A DNA stretch of 64,000 bases from Chitinophagaceae bacterium. Lineage in GTDB: Bacteria > Bacteroidota > Bacteroidia > Chitinophagales > Chitinophagaceae. Below are positions 36,561 through 46,807 of the stretch, in pieces (the stretch's first letter is position 1; each line of letters begins with the position of its first letter). The stretch spans positions 1 to 64,000 of the forward strand of contig JAMLGU010000005.1 of NCBI GenBank assembly GCA_023957575.1, read 5' to 3'. The notes beneath the pieces are model-generated. The model did not search any database. It had not been told where the DNA came from and worked only from the letters and a program-made list of their open reading frames with translations. A program made the position numbers and the translations under genes.

Positions 36561-37469
36561 TTAGGTAGCCGCCCTCTTGTTCCTTAACCCCCCGATTAGA
36601 CTAAAGGTATAAAACCCCAAACCAACCCATACTAATGTAAAGCTAACCAGCTCGGGATGAGTAAATGGCTCGCTATACAATACAACTCCCAATACCAACT
36701 GAATTGAAGGCGACAAATACTGAATAAATCCAGTGGTTGACAAGGGAATTTTGGGTGCCGCAATGCCAAACAGGTACAAAGGCAAAGTGGTTACCGGCCC
36801 GGCAAGAATCAGGAGTACTGTAATCCAGGTTGAGATATGGCCAAAAGCGCCTGTTCCATTATGATCCACAAGCAGGAGATAACCCAGCGCAATAGGCGCC
36901 AATATCATGGTTTCTATCATCAGACCTGCCATTGACTGAAGATTGGCTTTTTTGCGCAGCAATGCATACACGGCAAAAGAGGTAGCCAGCAGCAAGGATA
37001 TTACAGGTAGTCGTCCTACTTCTACAGTCAGATACACGATGCCCGCAAGTGCAAAAACAATAGCCAATATTTCAAGCCGGTTCATTCTTTCTTTCAAAAA
37101 TATGATCGCAAAAATCACTATCACAATAGGATTGATATAGTAACCCAGGCTCGCTTCAACAATCTGATTATTGTTTACGGCATAAATATACACGCCCCAG
37201 TTAATGGCAATAATAATGGCGGTGATAAAAAGAGTGCCTAATACTTTGATATTTTTAAGATAACCCCTTACAAGTTTATTGCGCAACGCGAATACAATTA
37301 AAGCCAGTAAAACAAAAGACCAGATAATCCGGTGAGCAAGAATTTGTTCCGCCGGCACCTGAGTAAGCATTTTCCAGTAAAGCGGAAAAAATCCCCAAAG
37401 CAGGTAGCTTAATATCGAAAGGATAAGACCCTGAACATAGCTTTTATGTGAATGTTGCGATGATTGCAT
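36561..37469 (-). CDS. rarD: RarD/EamA-family transporter
   Basis: A 302-aa inner-membrane protein with ten hydrophobic helices in two EamA repeats. The start GLILSILSYLLWGFFPLYWKMLTQVPAEQILAHRIIWSF is highly characteristic of RarD. Substrate unknown; related DMT proteins export metabolites. ATG at 37469 preferred over a TTG four codons earlier. The 36279-36560 stretch before it shows no feature. Confidence 0.87.
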   Translation of the reverse strand: MQSSQHSHKSYVQGLILSILSYLLWGFFPLYWKMLTQVPAEQILAHRIIWSFVLLALIVFALRNKLVRGYLKNIKVLGTLFITAIIIAINWGVYIYAVNNNQIVEASLGYYINPIVIVIFAIIFLKERMNRLEILAIVFALAGIVYLTVEVGRLPVISLLLATSFAVYALLRKKANLQSMAGLMIETMILAPIALGYLLLVDHNGTGAFGHISTWITVLLILAGPVTTLPLYLFGIAAPKIPLSTTGFIQYLSPSIQLVLGVVLYSEPFTHPELVSFTLVWVGLGFYTFSLIGGLRNKRAAT

Positions 37470-37752
37470 GAAAGAGAACAAAGTTAAAGAACAAGAAATA
37501 AAAACGATAAAATAACGAATCCTACTTCGGTTTAAATAAGCATTGTTTACCTTTTATGCTTAAAATCATCAGAAAGTAAAAGTTAATCCGTCGAAAAACA
37601 AAACGGACTACTTCTTTGAAAGTGCTTATGATTTTTTCAAAACTTGCTTAACAGATATTTTTTATAAGAAGATTTAACCATCATCGCACGAACTTTCATT
37701 CAACTCTCTTTGTATATTTACATAGAAATCTTTTTAAAACAAAAAAACAACT

Positions 37753-39180
37753 ATGAGTTACGAAGCGCTTTCAGTATTTGACATGCTCAAAATAGGTGTG
37801 GGACCTTCCAGCTCGCACACTCTGGGACCATGGCGTGCGGCAGAGCGGTTTTTACATGAGATGATGGCTAAAAATCAATTGTCTCAAATAAAGCAACTAA
37901 AAGTTAAACTTTTCGGTTCGCTGGCCAAAACCGGTAAAGGGCACGGTACTGACATTGCTGTACAATTAGGTCTTTGCGGCCATGACCCTGTTAGTTTCGA
38001 TGTAAATAAAATAACAGAAACCATTGAGAATATAGCCTTACGAAACGAAATTATACTAAATGGTGAGCAGAAAATTGAGTTTACTCCCGAGGTGGATATT
38101 GAATTTCATTTTAAAGAAGCGCTGCCTTTCCATTCCAATGCGCTCACTTTTTCGGCCATATTAGAAAACGGTGAGCAAGTAGCCGAAACCTATTACTCAA
38201 TAGGTGGAGGATTTGTACAAAAAGAAGATGAGGGAAAAGATTCAGCCCATTCTGTTGTTCTACCTTTCCCTATAAATGATCCGGATGACCTTCATGCGTG
38301 GTGTATCAAAACAGGATTGTCCATCAGTGAAATAGTGAATGAAAATGAACAGGCTTGGCGGCCGGAAGCCGAAGTAAGAAAAAAAATTCTTGAAATATGG
38401 CAGGTGATGAAAGATTGTGTTTACCGTGGCTGCCACACCGAGGGCGTACTTCCCGGCGGCCTTGAAGTAAGAAGAAGGGCTGCCGCAATGAATAAAAAAC
38501 TGCTTATAAATGATGAATACAGTAATTATGATGAATGGTTGAAATGTATCAAAAAGGGCGGCGATTCATTTAAATATATTATGGATTGGGTGAGTTGTTT
38601 TGCACTGGCGGTTAATGAAGAAAATGCATCTTTTAGCCGTGTGGTAACAGCGCCCACCAATGGTTCTGCCGGAGTCATCCCCGCAGTATTGCATTATTTT
38701 ATTCTCTTTTGTGATGGCAATGATGAAAATAAAATAATCAAATTCTTAATGACTGCATCAGAAATTGGTTGCATTTTCAAAAAAGAATCTACCATTTCTG
38801 CTGCTATGGGCGGATGCCAGGCGGAGATAGGCGTTTCTTCCTCAATGGCGGCAGCAGCGCTTACCGAAGCATTGGGCGGCTCTCAAAAACAAGCGTTGAT
38901 GGCTGCCGAAATAGCAATGGAACATCACTTAGGCATGACCTGCGACCCTATCAAAGGTTTGGTGCAGGTGCCTTGTATCGAAAGAAATGCAATGGGCGCT
39001 ATAAAAGCGATTACTGCGGCTCAATTAGCCATGCAGGGTGTTCCTGATTTTGCTATTGTGTCGCTGGGTGATGTGATAAAAACAATGTGGGAAACGGCTC
39101 AAAACATGAGTACAAAATATAAAGAAACGGCCGACGGCGGACTTGCCGTAAATGTTCCGGTGAGTTTGCCTGAATGTTAG
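37753..39180 (+). CDS. sdaA: L-serine ammonia-lyase (iron-sulfur, single chain)
   Basis: A 475-aa enzyme converting L-serine to pyruvate and ammonia. N-terminal beta domain begins [24 protein letters not shown] (the SSSHT phosphate/ACT-like signature). The alpha domain has [17 protein letters not shown] and conserved cysteines in [19 protein letters not shown] and [10 protein letters not shown] for the 4Fe-4S cluster. Length and fused beta-alpha layout equal the E. coli SdaA/SdaB type. Confidence 0.94.
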   Translation: MSYEALSVFDMLKIGVGPSSSHTLGPWRAAERFLHEMMAKNQLSQIKQLKVKLFGSLAKTGKGHGTDIAVQLGLCGHDPVSFDVNKITETIENIALRNEIILNGEQKIEFTPEVDIEFHFKEALPFHSNALTFSAILENGEQVAETYYSIGGGFVQKEDEGKDSAHSVVLPFPINDPDDLHAWCIKTGLSISEIVNENEQAWRPEAEVRKKILEIWQVMKDCVYRGCHTEGVLPGGLEVRRRAAAMNKKLLINDEYSNYDEWLKCIKKGGDSFKYIMDWVSCFALAVNEENASFSRVVTAPTNGSAGVIPAVLHYFILFCDGNDENKIIKFLMTASEIGCIFKKESTISAAMGGCQAEIGVSSSMAAAALTEALGGSQKQALMAAEIAMEHHLGMTCDPIKGLVQVPCIERNAMGAIKAITAAQLAMQGVPDFAIVSLGDVIKTMWETAQNMSTKYKETADGGLAVNVPVSLPEC

Positions 39181-39252
39181 ATGCACAATGTTCTCCACCG
39201 ATGTGGATTTAAATATTTGCCCGGCCTTCCACCCTGATATATATTTGTATTA

Positions 39253-40116
39253 ATGGATAATCAAAAAGAAATATCGGCCCTGCTCCACCTTCTCGAAGAC
39301 CCCGATATGGAAGTTTTTGAAGCCGTAAAAAATCGCCTGATTTCTTATGGATTACCCATCATTCCAGAGCTGGAAAACCTTTGGGAAAACACTTTTGACA
39401 ACGAATTGCAGGATAAAATAGAACATCTGATTCATCAGTTGCATTTCGCTGTGCTTTTGACCGATTTTAAAGAATGGAGCAAGGCGCCCCATCACGAACT
39501 CCTGCCGGGTCTTTTACTTGTTTCCAAATTTTTATTTCCCGAACTGAAAGCCGGAAAAGTCATTCGAGATATTGAAAGATTGAAAAGAAATATCTGGCTG
39601 GAGCTCAACAATTACCTTACTCCAATGGAGCAGATTCATGTATTGAATAGTATTCTTTATAATTATTTTGGCTTAAAAGGCAAATATAATAACAATGCAT
39701 CGCCAAATGAATTTCTGATACATCAAATTATTGAGTCGAAAAAAGGAAACCAAAGCGGAAACGGTTCGCTATATCTGTTGCTTTGCGAATTGCTGGATAT
39801 TCCGGTCAAGCTGATTTCTATTCCCAAACAATTTATTCTTGCCTACATGAAACCGGGTTCCGAAGAAAACCGCTCGAACCTGCATCTGAATATTGATTTT
39901 TTTATTGATCCGGTAACCGGGCAACCCTTTACACACAACGACCTCAACAATTATTTCAGCCGGATGCACCTACCGGTTTTTCCGGAATATTTTTTACCCA
40001 AAAACAACAAGCAGATTATTCAAAGACTGCTTGAAGATTTCAGTTTATGCTTTGGCGATGAAAACAAACAATATATGCAGAAGGAAATTGAACAACTCCT
40101 TCTGATATTAGACTAA
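39253..40116 (+). CDS. SirB1/transglutaminase-like protein
   Basis: A 287-aa cytoplasmic protein. Residues about 100-200 match the SirB1-type transglutaminase-like fold (LNNYLTPMEQIHVLNSILYNYFGLKG, NEFLIHQIIESKKGN, LYLLLCELLDIPVKLISIPKQFILAY, HLNIDFFIDPVTGQPF). The position where active transglutaminases have a catalytic Cys (in the KGNQSGNGSLYLLLC stretch) has only a displaced Cys, so it may be non-catalytic, as I recall for SirB1 proteins. The first 90 residues are helical (HEAT-like). Role unknown. Confidence 0.74.
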   Translation: MDNQKEISALLHLLEDPDMEVFEAVKNRLISYGLPIIPELENLWENTFDNELQDKIEHLIHQLHFAVLLTDFKEWSKAPHHELLPGLLLVSKFLFPELKAGKVIRDIERLKRNIWLELNNYLTPMEQIHVLNSILYNYFGLKGKYNNNASPNEFLIHQIIESKKGNQSGNGSLYLLLCELLDIPVKLISIPKQFILAYMKPGSEENRSNLHLNIDFFIDPVTGQPFTHNDLNNYFSRMHLPVFPEYFLPKNNKQIIQRLLEDFSLCFGDENKQYMQKEIEQLLLILD

Positions 40117-40197
40117 AAAATTGGGTTTGCATTAACATAAATTGCAACCATTTTTGCTTCTTCATTGTCTTTTAACAAAAATAAAATAATCCGGAGA

Positions 40198-40572
40198 ATG
40201 AAAACCTACGTTTACGCAACTGTTTTTTGTGTCTTTTTGACATTTGTCGCTTTTCAATCTTATGCACAAACCAAGCAAAGCGACAATAATCCTATTGATA
40301 ATCAACAAGTTAAAACTGACCCGAAAGCGCCAAAGAAAACAAATACCGAAAAAGAGGTGGAGGAAAGCCTGCAAAAAGCTGCCCAAGCAACCGAAAGGGC
40401 TGCCGAAAAACTGAAAGTAGTCATTGAACAAAAAGCTGAAAAAGTAGCAAAGGTCAGTAAGCCATATATGGAGAATTTTCTGATTGCTACTTCCAATCTG
40501 ATTGAAAAATTAGCAGTAGAAATTGAAAAAATGGTGGATGAAAAGCCCATAAAAAACAAATCAGACAGATAG
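40198..40572 (+). CDS. Secreted charged helical protein, unknown function
   Basis: A 124-aa protein with a signal peptide (about 1-22, AFQSYAQ) and a Lys/Glu/Ala-rich helical region (EKEVEESLQKAAQATERAAEKLKVVIEQKAEKVAKV), likely coiled coil. No family recognised. The ATG at 40198 gives the clean signal peptide. It follows the SirB1-like gene by 81 bp. Confidence 0.62.
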   Translation: MKTYVYATVFCVFLTFVAFQSYAQTKQSDNNPIDNQQVKTDPKAPKKTNTEKEVEESLQKAAQATERAAEKLKVVIEQKAEKVAKVSKPYMENFLIATSNLIEKLAVEIEKMVDEKPIKNKSDR

Positions 40573-41019
40573 CCAAAGCTATTTTATAGGTAATTGATTG
40601 ACTTTCTATAACTTATTTTCATAAATCAACAAAATTTCATAACAAAAACCGGTATTCGGCTTGGCGGCAGTGTGTTCTTATTAAGTCGAAAAAATGGCTT
40701 GTCGGTTCTTGCAAAATTTCTAAAATTACTTCTATTTTAGAAAACATGAACGAATATTTTACTCAAAAATCTAAATAATTTGCAGGAATCTTACCGATAT
40801 TATAGTTAATCCTAAAATCCACTTCAATTTTTCAGAAGCATATTTTGTTTTAACTACCCGAATATTTTCAACTTTATCGCCATAAATTAATAACTCTTTC
40901 AACATTTTCCTTACCTTTGCAAACTTAAAAAATGCAACCTGATTATTTCTTGTTGCAGCCGGAGTAGATTTTTTTAAATAGTGTCTTCCGGTTAAGAAAT
41001 AAATTCAACAGAGAATAAA
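40573..41019. other. Intergenic region upstream of fusA
   Basis: No gene seen. It holds a perfect 10-bp inverted repeat (TTTCTAAAAT at 40717-40726 with ATTTTAGAAA at 40734-40743, no T run) and the fusA promoter box. The long leader of about 100 nt after that box could be regulatory. Confidence 0.6.
40912..40919 (+). promoter_or_regulatory. -7 box of fusA
   Basis: TACCTTTG matches TAnnTTTG; the leader to the ATG would be about 95-100 nt. Confidence 0.6.
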
Positions 41020-43170
41020 ATGGCAGATTTAAAATTTCAAAGGAACTTTGGTATTGCCGCACACATTGATGCCGGCAAAACAACTACAACCGAGCGTATT
41101 TTGCGTTATACCGGCATGATTCACCGTACGGGTGAAACCCATGAGGGCTCTGCAACAACTGACTACATGGATCAGGAAAGAGAGCGTGGTATTACCATTA
41201 CATCAGCAGCGGTAAGCTGTAAATGGAACTTCCCTACCGATAAAGGGAAACCCATTCAAGGAGCTACCAAACAATATTCTTTTAACATCATTGATACACC
41301 CGGGCACGTGGACTTTACTGTAGAGGTGGAGCGCTCCATGCGTGTATTAGATGGTTTGATTGCATTATTTTCGGCTGTAGATGGTGTAGAACCTCAGTCT
41401 GAAACCGTATGGCGCCAGGCTAATCGCTATAAAGTTCCCCGTATTGGTTTTGTAAATAAAATGGACCGTCAGGGCGCTGATTTTTTAAATGTGGTGAAAC
41501 AAGTGCGTGAAATGTTGGGTAGCAAGGCAGTTCCTCTTCAGCTGCCCATTGGCGCCGAAGACAGTTTTAAAGGAGTTGTGGACCTTATTACCATGAAAGG
41601 TATTGAATGGCACGCAGAAACAGAGGGAATGACTTTTGATGAGGTAGAAATTCCGGCAGATATGTTGGAAGAGGCTAAGGAATGGAGAGCCGAATTAGTA
41701 GAAGCCGTTGCAGAATATGATGATGCATTAATGGAGAAATTCTTTGATAATCCGGATACCATTACCGAAGATGAAATACATGAAGCGATTCGTAAAGCTA
41801 CCATAGATTTGAGCATCGTACCAATGATGTGCGGTTCCTCATTTAAAAACAAAGGTGTACAAGCTGCATTGGATGCTGTTTGTCGCTATCTGCCTTCACC
41901 GGTTGATATTGATGCTATCGAAGGCACTGATCCCAAAGATCCGGAAAAGAAACTAACCCGTAAACCAGATGCTAAAGAACCATTCTCAGCATTGGCGTTT
42001 AAAATAATTACCGACCCGTTTGTAGGTCGTTTGGCATTCTTCCGCGCCTATTCAGGTCATTTGGATGCCGGCTCGTATGTATTGAATGTAAGAAGCGGTA
42101 AAAAAGAACGTATCAGCCGTATCATGAAGATGTTTGCCAACAAGCAAAATCCGATTGATTTTATTGAAGCAGGCGATATTGGCGCTGCTGTTGGTTTTAA
42201 AGAAATAAAAACCGGAGACACACTTTGTGATGAAGCACATCCCATTGTATTAGAAAACATGTTTATCCCCGAGCCGGTAATTTCTATTGCCATTGAGCCT
42301 AAAACACAGGCTGACGTGGATAAAATGGGTATGGCCATCAGTAAATTGGTAGAAGAAGATCCAACGCTGAGAGTAAAAACTGATGAAGATACCGGCCAAA
42401 CCATCCTTCAGGGAATGGGAGAGCTGCATCTTGAAATCATTGTTGATCGAATGAGGCGCGAATTTAAGGTTGAAGTAAATCAGGGCGCTCCACAGGTGGC
42501 TTACAAAGAAGCCTTCAATGCCACAGTTGAGCATCGTGAAACACTTAAAAAACAAACAGGTGGCCGTGGTAAATTCGCTGACATACAATTCTCTATCGGC
42601 CCGGTTGACGAAGATTGGAAGAAAGAAAACCCTGATAAGAGTTTCCAGTTTGTAAATGATATTTTTGGCGGATCTATTCCACGTGAGTTTGTTCCTGCCA
42701 TCCAAAAAGGTTTTGAAAGTAGCATGACCAATGGGGTGTTGGCAAACTATCCTGTTGACAATATGAAGATTCGTGTGTTTGACGGTAGTTTCCACCCGGT
42801 GGACTCTGACTCTATGTCTTTTGAAATGTGTGCCAAACAAGGTTTCCGCGAAGCCGCCAAAAAAGCAAAACCGGTACTGCTGGAGCCTATCATGAAGGTA
42901 GAAGTAATTACTCCCGAGCAATACATGGGTGATGTTACCGGCGACCTTAACCGTCGTCGTGGTATGATGGAAGGTATGGATACCAGAGCCGGCGCACAGG
43001 TAATCAAATCAAAAGTTCCATTGAGCGAAATGTTTGGCTATGTTACCCAATTGCGCTCACTCACTTCCGGTCGTGCATCCAGCACCATGGAGTTCTCGCA
43101 CTACAATCCTGCTCCTAACAACATTGCAGAAGAAGTAGTGGCTAAAGCAAAAGGAAAAATATCATCGTAA
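41020..43170 (+). CDS. fusA: Elongation factor G
   Basis: A 716-aa translational GTPase: P loop AHIDAGKTT (14-22), switch [14 protein letters not shown] for guanine specificity, and full domains II-V ending in the EF-G C-terminal fold (LAEMFGY-like [20 protein letters not shown]). It drives ribosome translocation. Unlike the common rpsL-rpsG-fusA arrangement it stands alone with its own promoter and terminator. Confidence 0.96.
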   Translation: MADLKFQRNFGIAAHIDAGKTTTTERILRYTGMIHRTGETHEGSATTDYMDQERERGITITSAAVSCKWNFPTDKGKPIQGATKQYSFNIIDTPGHVDFTVEVERSMRVLDGLIALFSAVDGVEPQSETVWRQANRYKVPRIGFVNKMDRQGADFLNVVKQVREMLGSKAVPLQLPIGAEDSFKGVVDLITMKGIEWHAETEGMTFDEVEIPADMLEEAKEWRAELVEAVAEYDDALMEKFFDNPDTITEDEIHEAIRKATIDLSIVPMMCGSSFKNKGVQAALDAVCRYLPSPVDIDAIEGTDPKDPEKKLTRKPDAKEPFSALAFKIITDPFVGRLAFFRAYSGHLDAGSYVLNVRSGKKERISRIMKMFANKQNPIDFIEAGDIGAAVGFKEIKTGDTLCDEAHPIVLENMFIPEPVISIAIEPKTQADVDKMGMAISKLVEEDPTLRVKTDEDTGQTILQGMGELHLEIIVDRMRREFKVEVNQGAPQVAYKEAFNATVEHRETLKKQTGGRGKFADIQFSIGPVDEDWKKENPDKSFQFVNDIFGGSIPREFVPAIQKGFESSMTNGVLANYPVDNMKIRVFDGSFHPVDSDSMSFEMCAKQGFREAAKKAKPVLLEPIMKVEVITPEQYMGDVTGDLNRRRGMMEGMDTRAGAQVIKSKVPLSEMFGYVTQLRSLTSGRASSTMEFSHYNPAPNNIAEEVVAKAKGKISS

Positions 43171-43195
43171 TTTTATACGTTAATCAATATTTCAT

Positions 43196-43219
43196 AACCC
43201 CGGGATTCCGGGGTTTTTT
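43196..43219 (+). terminator. Terminator of fusA
   Basis: AACCCCGG (43196-43203) pairs with CCGGGGTT (43208-43215), 4-nt loop, then T run. Confidence 0.88.
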
Positions 43220-43232
43220 ATTTCTATGGCTA

Positions 43233-43263
43233 CAAAAAAACCGTCTGAAATCAGACGGTTTTT
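43233..43263. terminator. Bidirectional terminator between fusA and galK
   Basis: AACCGTCTGA (43239-43248) pairs with TCAGACGGTT (43251-43260); A run before and T run after, so it can stop both strands. It mainly serves galK on the minus strand. Confidence 0.8.
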
Positions 43264-43291
43264 CAAAATAATTCAATCAAATTACTAGTTT

Positions 43292-44446
43292 TTAAACCAG
43301 CTCTCTTACACCTTCAGCTATTACTGAAGAGAAAACACCCGGTTTGTAACCAATTCTTTCCTCATAATAAGGAACGATTTTTTGGGCAAATTCATCAAAT
43401 TTATCCTTATGAATCAATGCAATGGCACATCCTCCAAAACCGGCACCTGTCATGCGGGCACCCATACAACCATCAAAGGTTTTGCAGAAATCCACAATAG
43501 TATCCAACTCGATACCGGACACTTCATAATCATGCTGCAAAGAATCGTGCGAAGCATACATCAGTTCTCCAAATTTCTTAATGTCGCCTGCCGTCAACGC
43601 TGCTCTTGCATCTTTTACCCTTTGGTTTTCGGTAATCACGTGATAGGCTCTTTTTTCTACCGTTGCATTTCCAATGAGGTCTTTATTTGCATTAAATTCA
43701 TCGAGGCTTACATCGCACAGGTGGTTGATATTTAATTTCTGCTGCAGTTTGGCCTTTGCATCCATACATTCTGCAAATCTTTCATTGTATTTGGATTCAA
43801 CTAATTTTCTTGGTTTGTTAGTATTAATAATACCTAAAACATAATCTCCGATTTCGAAAGGCAGGTATTCAAAATCCAGGGTGTCGCAGTTCAGTAAAAT
43901 AGCATGTGCTTCTTTACCATTTGCTACTGCAAACTGGTCCATGATACCACTGTTCAGGCCCATAAAACCATTTTCAACTCTTTTACCCAACAATGCCAGC
44001 TCAACTCTGTCCATACCACCGTTAAATATTTCGTTCAGTGCATAAGCGGTAAGCACCTCGATGGAGGCAGAAGAAGAAAGTCCGGAGCCAATAGGCAGAT
44101 TGCCTGAGAAGAGCATATTCAGCCCAGATAATTGAATACCCTTCAACAAAAACTCATGAATGACACCCAATGGATAATTGTACCATTCAGGGCCGGTTTT
44201 GGTGTAAGAATCTTTTAGCTCAATGTCGGCAGTTTCGGGAAAATCGGCGGCGTGGAACCTGAAAACATTATCATCATTTTTAGAGATTAACAGGGTGGTG
44301 CCCATTGATATTGCACAAGGCATCACTTGTCCGCCGTTATAATCTATGTGTTCTCCAATCAAATTTACCCTACCCGGGCAAAAGAAAGTTTTTTCGGCAG
44401 CTTTTCCGTAAAGTTTCTCAAATTGTTCTTGTAAATTTGTGCTCAT
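43292..44446 (-). CDS. galK: Galactokinase
   Basis: A 384-aa GHMP kinase phosphorylating galactose at C1. Signatures: PGRVNLIGEHIDYNGG (24-39), the ATP-binding GNLPIGSGLSSSASIE (about 114-129) and MTGAGFGGCAIAL near the C-terminus. Divergent from galM with only 41 bp between start codons; together they begin the Leloir pathway. Confidence 0.95.
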   Translation of the reverse strand: MSTNLQEQFEKLYGKAAEKTFFCPGRVNLIGEHIDYNGGQVMPCAISMGTTLLISKNDDNVFRFHAADFPETADIELKDSYTKTGPEWYNYPLGVIHEFLLKGIQLSGLNMLFSGNLPIGSGLSSSASIEVLTAYALNEIFNGGMDRVELALLGKRVENGFMGLNSGIMDQFAVANGKEAHAILLNCDTLDFEYLPFEIGDYVLGIINTNKPRKLVESKYNERFAECMDAKAKLQQKLNINHLCDVSLDEFNANKDLIGNATVEKRAYHVITENQRVKDARAALTAGDIKKFGELMYASHDSLQHDYEVSGIELDTIVDFCKTFDGCMGARMTGAGFGGCAIALIHKDKFDEFAQKIVPYYEERIGYKPGVFSSVIAEGVRELV

Positions 44447-44487
44447 GGCGATTTTATTTTTTTACATTTAATAAATAACTTTTTACA

Positions 44488-45525
44488 ATGAATGAGATTT
44501 TGCAACAATCAAGTGGCCAACATCCCAATGGCAAAGAGATTTACACTTTTACCCTTACCAATAATGCAGGCACCGAGGTGAAAATTACCAATTATGGCGC
44601 CATCATTATGTCTGTAAAGGTAAAGAAAAGCGATGGAACTTTTAACGATATTGTTTTGGGATTTGACCAGCCATCAGACTACTGGAGCGAGGAATATCTG
44701 AAAAATTACCCCTATTTTGGAGCAGCCATCGGTCGCTATGGCAATCGCATCAATACAGCATCATTCACCATTGACGACACCACCTATAAAGTAAACGGGC
44801 AACAACCCACTTTTATACTTCACGGAGGTATTGAAGGATATGATAAAAAAGTGTGGGATGTGGTTTCAAAAGATAATGGAGAACTGGTTTTACAATATGT
44901 AAGCCCTGACGGCGAGGAGGGTTTTCCGGGTACACTGAAGGTTCAGATTATTTTTAAGCTCAATGATAATAATGAGTTCAGCTACGAATACAAAGCCGAA
45001 ACAGATAAGGCAACCGCAGTAAACCTTACCCACCACTCTTACTTCAACCTGAATAATGGTGATGGCGATATCTTGAACCATCATTTGAGAATTCATGCCT
45101 CCAATTATCTGGAGCAGGACAGCAACCTCTGCTGCAGCGGCGTTTTGTTGAATGTAAAAGGCACCCGCAATGATTTTACAGAATACAATCAAACCGGTAA
45201 AATTGAAAACCATGATGAAGGAATTGACATCAGTTTCCCTTTGGACAAAACCGGTATTGAAAATGTGGCAGCTGAAGCTTACTGCGACGAGCAGGATGTA
45301 AAATTAGAGGTTTATACTACGGAGCCGTTGGTTCACCTGTACAATGCAAAATATGCTCCTGAAATCGAAGGCAAAGGCGGAAAACAATATGGCTCCTTCT
45401 CCGGTTTCTGCTTCGAGACACAGGTACATCCTAATGCGATCAATATCCCGAGTTTTCCAAACACCGTGTTAAGGCCGGGTGAAGTTTACAATACAAAGAC
45501 AATTTACAAACTGACTACAAAATAA
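44488..45525 (+). CDS. galM: Aldose 1-epimerase (mutarotase)
   Basis: A 345-aa GalM that interconverts alpha- and beta-galactose, feeding galactokinase. N-terminal TLTNNAGTEVKITNYGAIIMSVKV, substrate residues R and H in GRYGNRI and LHGG, NLTHHSYFNLN (catalytic His) and C-terminal GFCFETQVHPNAIN (catalytic Glu) are all visible. Cytoplasmic (no signal peptide). Confidence 0.95.
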   Translation: MNEILQQSSGQHPNGKEIYTFTLTNNAGTEVKITNYGAIIMSVKVKKSDGTFNDIVLGFDQPSDYWSEEYLKNYPYFGAAIGRYGNRINTASFTIDDTTYKVNGQQPTFILHGGIEGYDKKVWDVVSKDNGELVLQYVSPDGEEGFPGTLKVQIIFKLNDNNEFSYEYKAETDKATAVNLTHHSYFNLNNGDGDILNHHLRIHASNYLEQDSNLCCSGVLLNVKGTRNDFTEYNQTGKIENHDEGIDISFPLDKTGIENVAAEAYCDEQDVKLEVYTTEPLVHLYNAKYAPEIEGKGGKQYGSFSGFCFETQVHPNAINIPSFPNTVLRPGEVYNTKTIYKLTTK

Positions 45526-45546
45526 TATTATCAGAACAAATTTTTT

Positions 45547-45575
45547 TAGAGAGATTCACTAAGAGTCTCTCTTTT
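45547..45575 (+). terminator. Terminator of galM
   Basis: AGAGAGA (45547-45553) pairs with TCTCTCT (45565-45571), followed by a T-rich run. Confidence 0.7.
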
Positions 45576-46573
45576 TATTTTTGGGAAAAGTAGGCTAACT
45601 CTTCCGTAAAATTGAGAAACGGATACTTTTCGCCTAAAGCTTTTGCTTTTTCAAAATGTGTCTGCAGAAACAATCTGTGCGCCTCAGTATCCGGCTGAAA
45701 AGGTTTGTGTTTCCGTGCCGTGATTATTTGTTTCACTTCCCTCATAATTTGCAGGGAAGGCTCATCAATACAGGCTTCTGTATATTTTTCCAATACAAAA
45801 GCTGTGGCGGGATAATTGGGATGCGCAAGATCAATATCATAAAAACGATAATCGCGAAGCACATCAATTACCAGCTCATAAGCCGGAAAGTAATAAGTAC
45901 CCTGAAACTTGCTTACAATGTGATGCACCGCTTCTATCAGCCTGGCTTTGCTACGGTTATTGTCTATCACGCCATCGCGCAGATGCCTTACCGGGCTGAT
46001 GGTGAACTGAATTTTCAGATGAGGATTAAATATTTTCAATCGGTGATAACAGTTGTCAAGCAAAGCTATAATTTCTTCGATGGTCAGCATTTTTTTTTCG
46101 AACCATTGCCCCGGTGCCCGATGGCAATTGGCCACCTTCAGGTTGATTTTTTCACTGTCAGGACTATTCATATTTAATCTGTAGGAAAATGAAGAACCCA
46201 GTGTAATGATCACCCAATCAGCTGTCTTCAAAAAGGAATGAGCTTCTTCCTGCGCTGCATTAATTTTTTTCAGAACTTCATCTTTATCTATTCCCGAAAA
46301 CCTTGAATGGTGATGCCAGGTCTGCCAAAGTTCATTAAGGTAAAAAAGGTCACTTTCTGTATATTTTTTATTTTCAATATATGATACGAGGCTGTGGCAT
46401 ACGCTTGCAGGGTCAAAGAGTATGCCATGCGGATTTTGAAGGGTTTCAAATTTATGTTCGATTAGGGCATTTCCGATATGTTCGGTAAAACAGGAGCCGA
46501 TTAAGAGTATATTATCACCATATTTTACAGGCGGTTCTAATTTTTCTATCTGTATGGGTGTAAAAAAATCCAT
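45575..46573 (-). CDS. GSCFA domain protein
   Basis: A 332-aa protein whose GSCFTEHIGNALIEHKF (26-42) gives the family its name. Further motifs WVIITLGSSFSYR, HRAPGQWF, FTISPVRHLRDGVIDNNRSKARL and DLAHPNYPATAFVLEKY resemble SGNH/GDSL hydrolases (Ser, Gly, Asn, His blocks). The exact reaction is not known; an esterase acting on envelope or exopolysaccharide acyl groups is plausible by fold. Confidence 0.85.
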   Translation of the reverse strand: MDFFTPIQIEKLEPPVKYGDNILLIGSCFTEHIGNALIEHKFETLQNPHGILFDPASVCHSLVSYIENKKYTESDLFYLNELWQTWHHHSRFSGIDKDEVLKKINAAQEEAHSFLKTADWVIITLGSSFSYRLNMNSPDSEKINLKVANCHRAPGQWFEKKMLTIEEIIALLDNCYHRLKIFNPHLKIQFTISPVRHLRDGVIDNNRSKARLIEAVHHIVSKFQGTYYFPAYELVIDVLRDYRFYDIDLAHPNYPATAFVLEKYTEACIDEPSLQIMREVKQIITARKHKPFQPDTEAHRLFLQTHFEKAKALGEKYPFLNFTEELAYFSQK

Positions 46574-46789
46574 TTCTCTATCTCATAATTTTGCTCATAA
46601 ATAATAATGTTTCTACAAAATTCGGTCGCCAACAATTCATCCGAAATTCCTTTTTTTGCTCAGGCAAAAATAGATGAAAAAATGAAGCTCGCTGAAAGCA
46701 AACCATTCCCAACTTTGGTACCGGCTATATTAATTCGTTAAAGTTGAATATTATTTTCAGATGTTTCGCTTAAAATCCTGCTTTTCTGC

Positions 46790-46797
46790 TATTTTTG
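46790..46797 (+). promoter_or_regulatory. -7 box of the lptF/G-like gene
   Basis: TATTTTTG, 10 nt before the ATG at 46808; the leader would be only a few bases. Confidence 0.5.
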
Positions 46798-46807
46798 ACA
46801 CTTGGGT

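Noticed and set aside
40717..40743. 10-bp inverted repeat as a terminator
   Set aside because: No T run follows on either side and it is ~145 bp past the nearest stop codon; kept only as a note in the intergenic entry.
42250..42921. 223-aa minus-strand frame inside fusA
   Set aside because: Antisense shadow of the strongly conserved EF-G reading frame; cysteine/histidine-rich low-sense translation.
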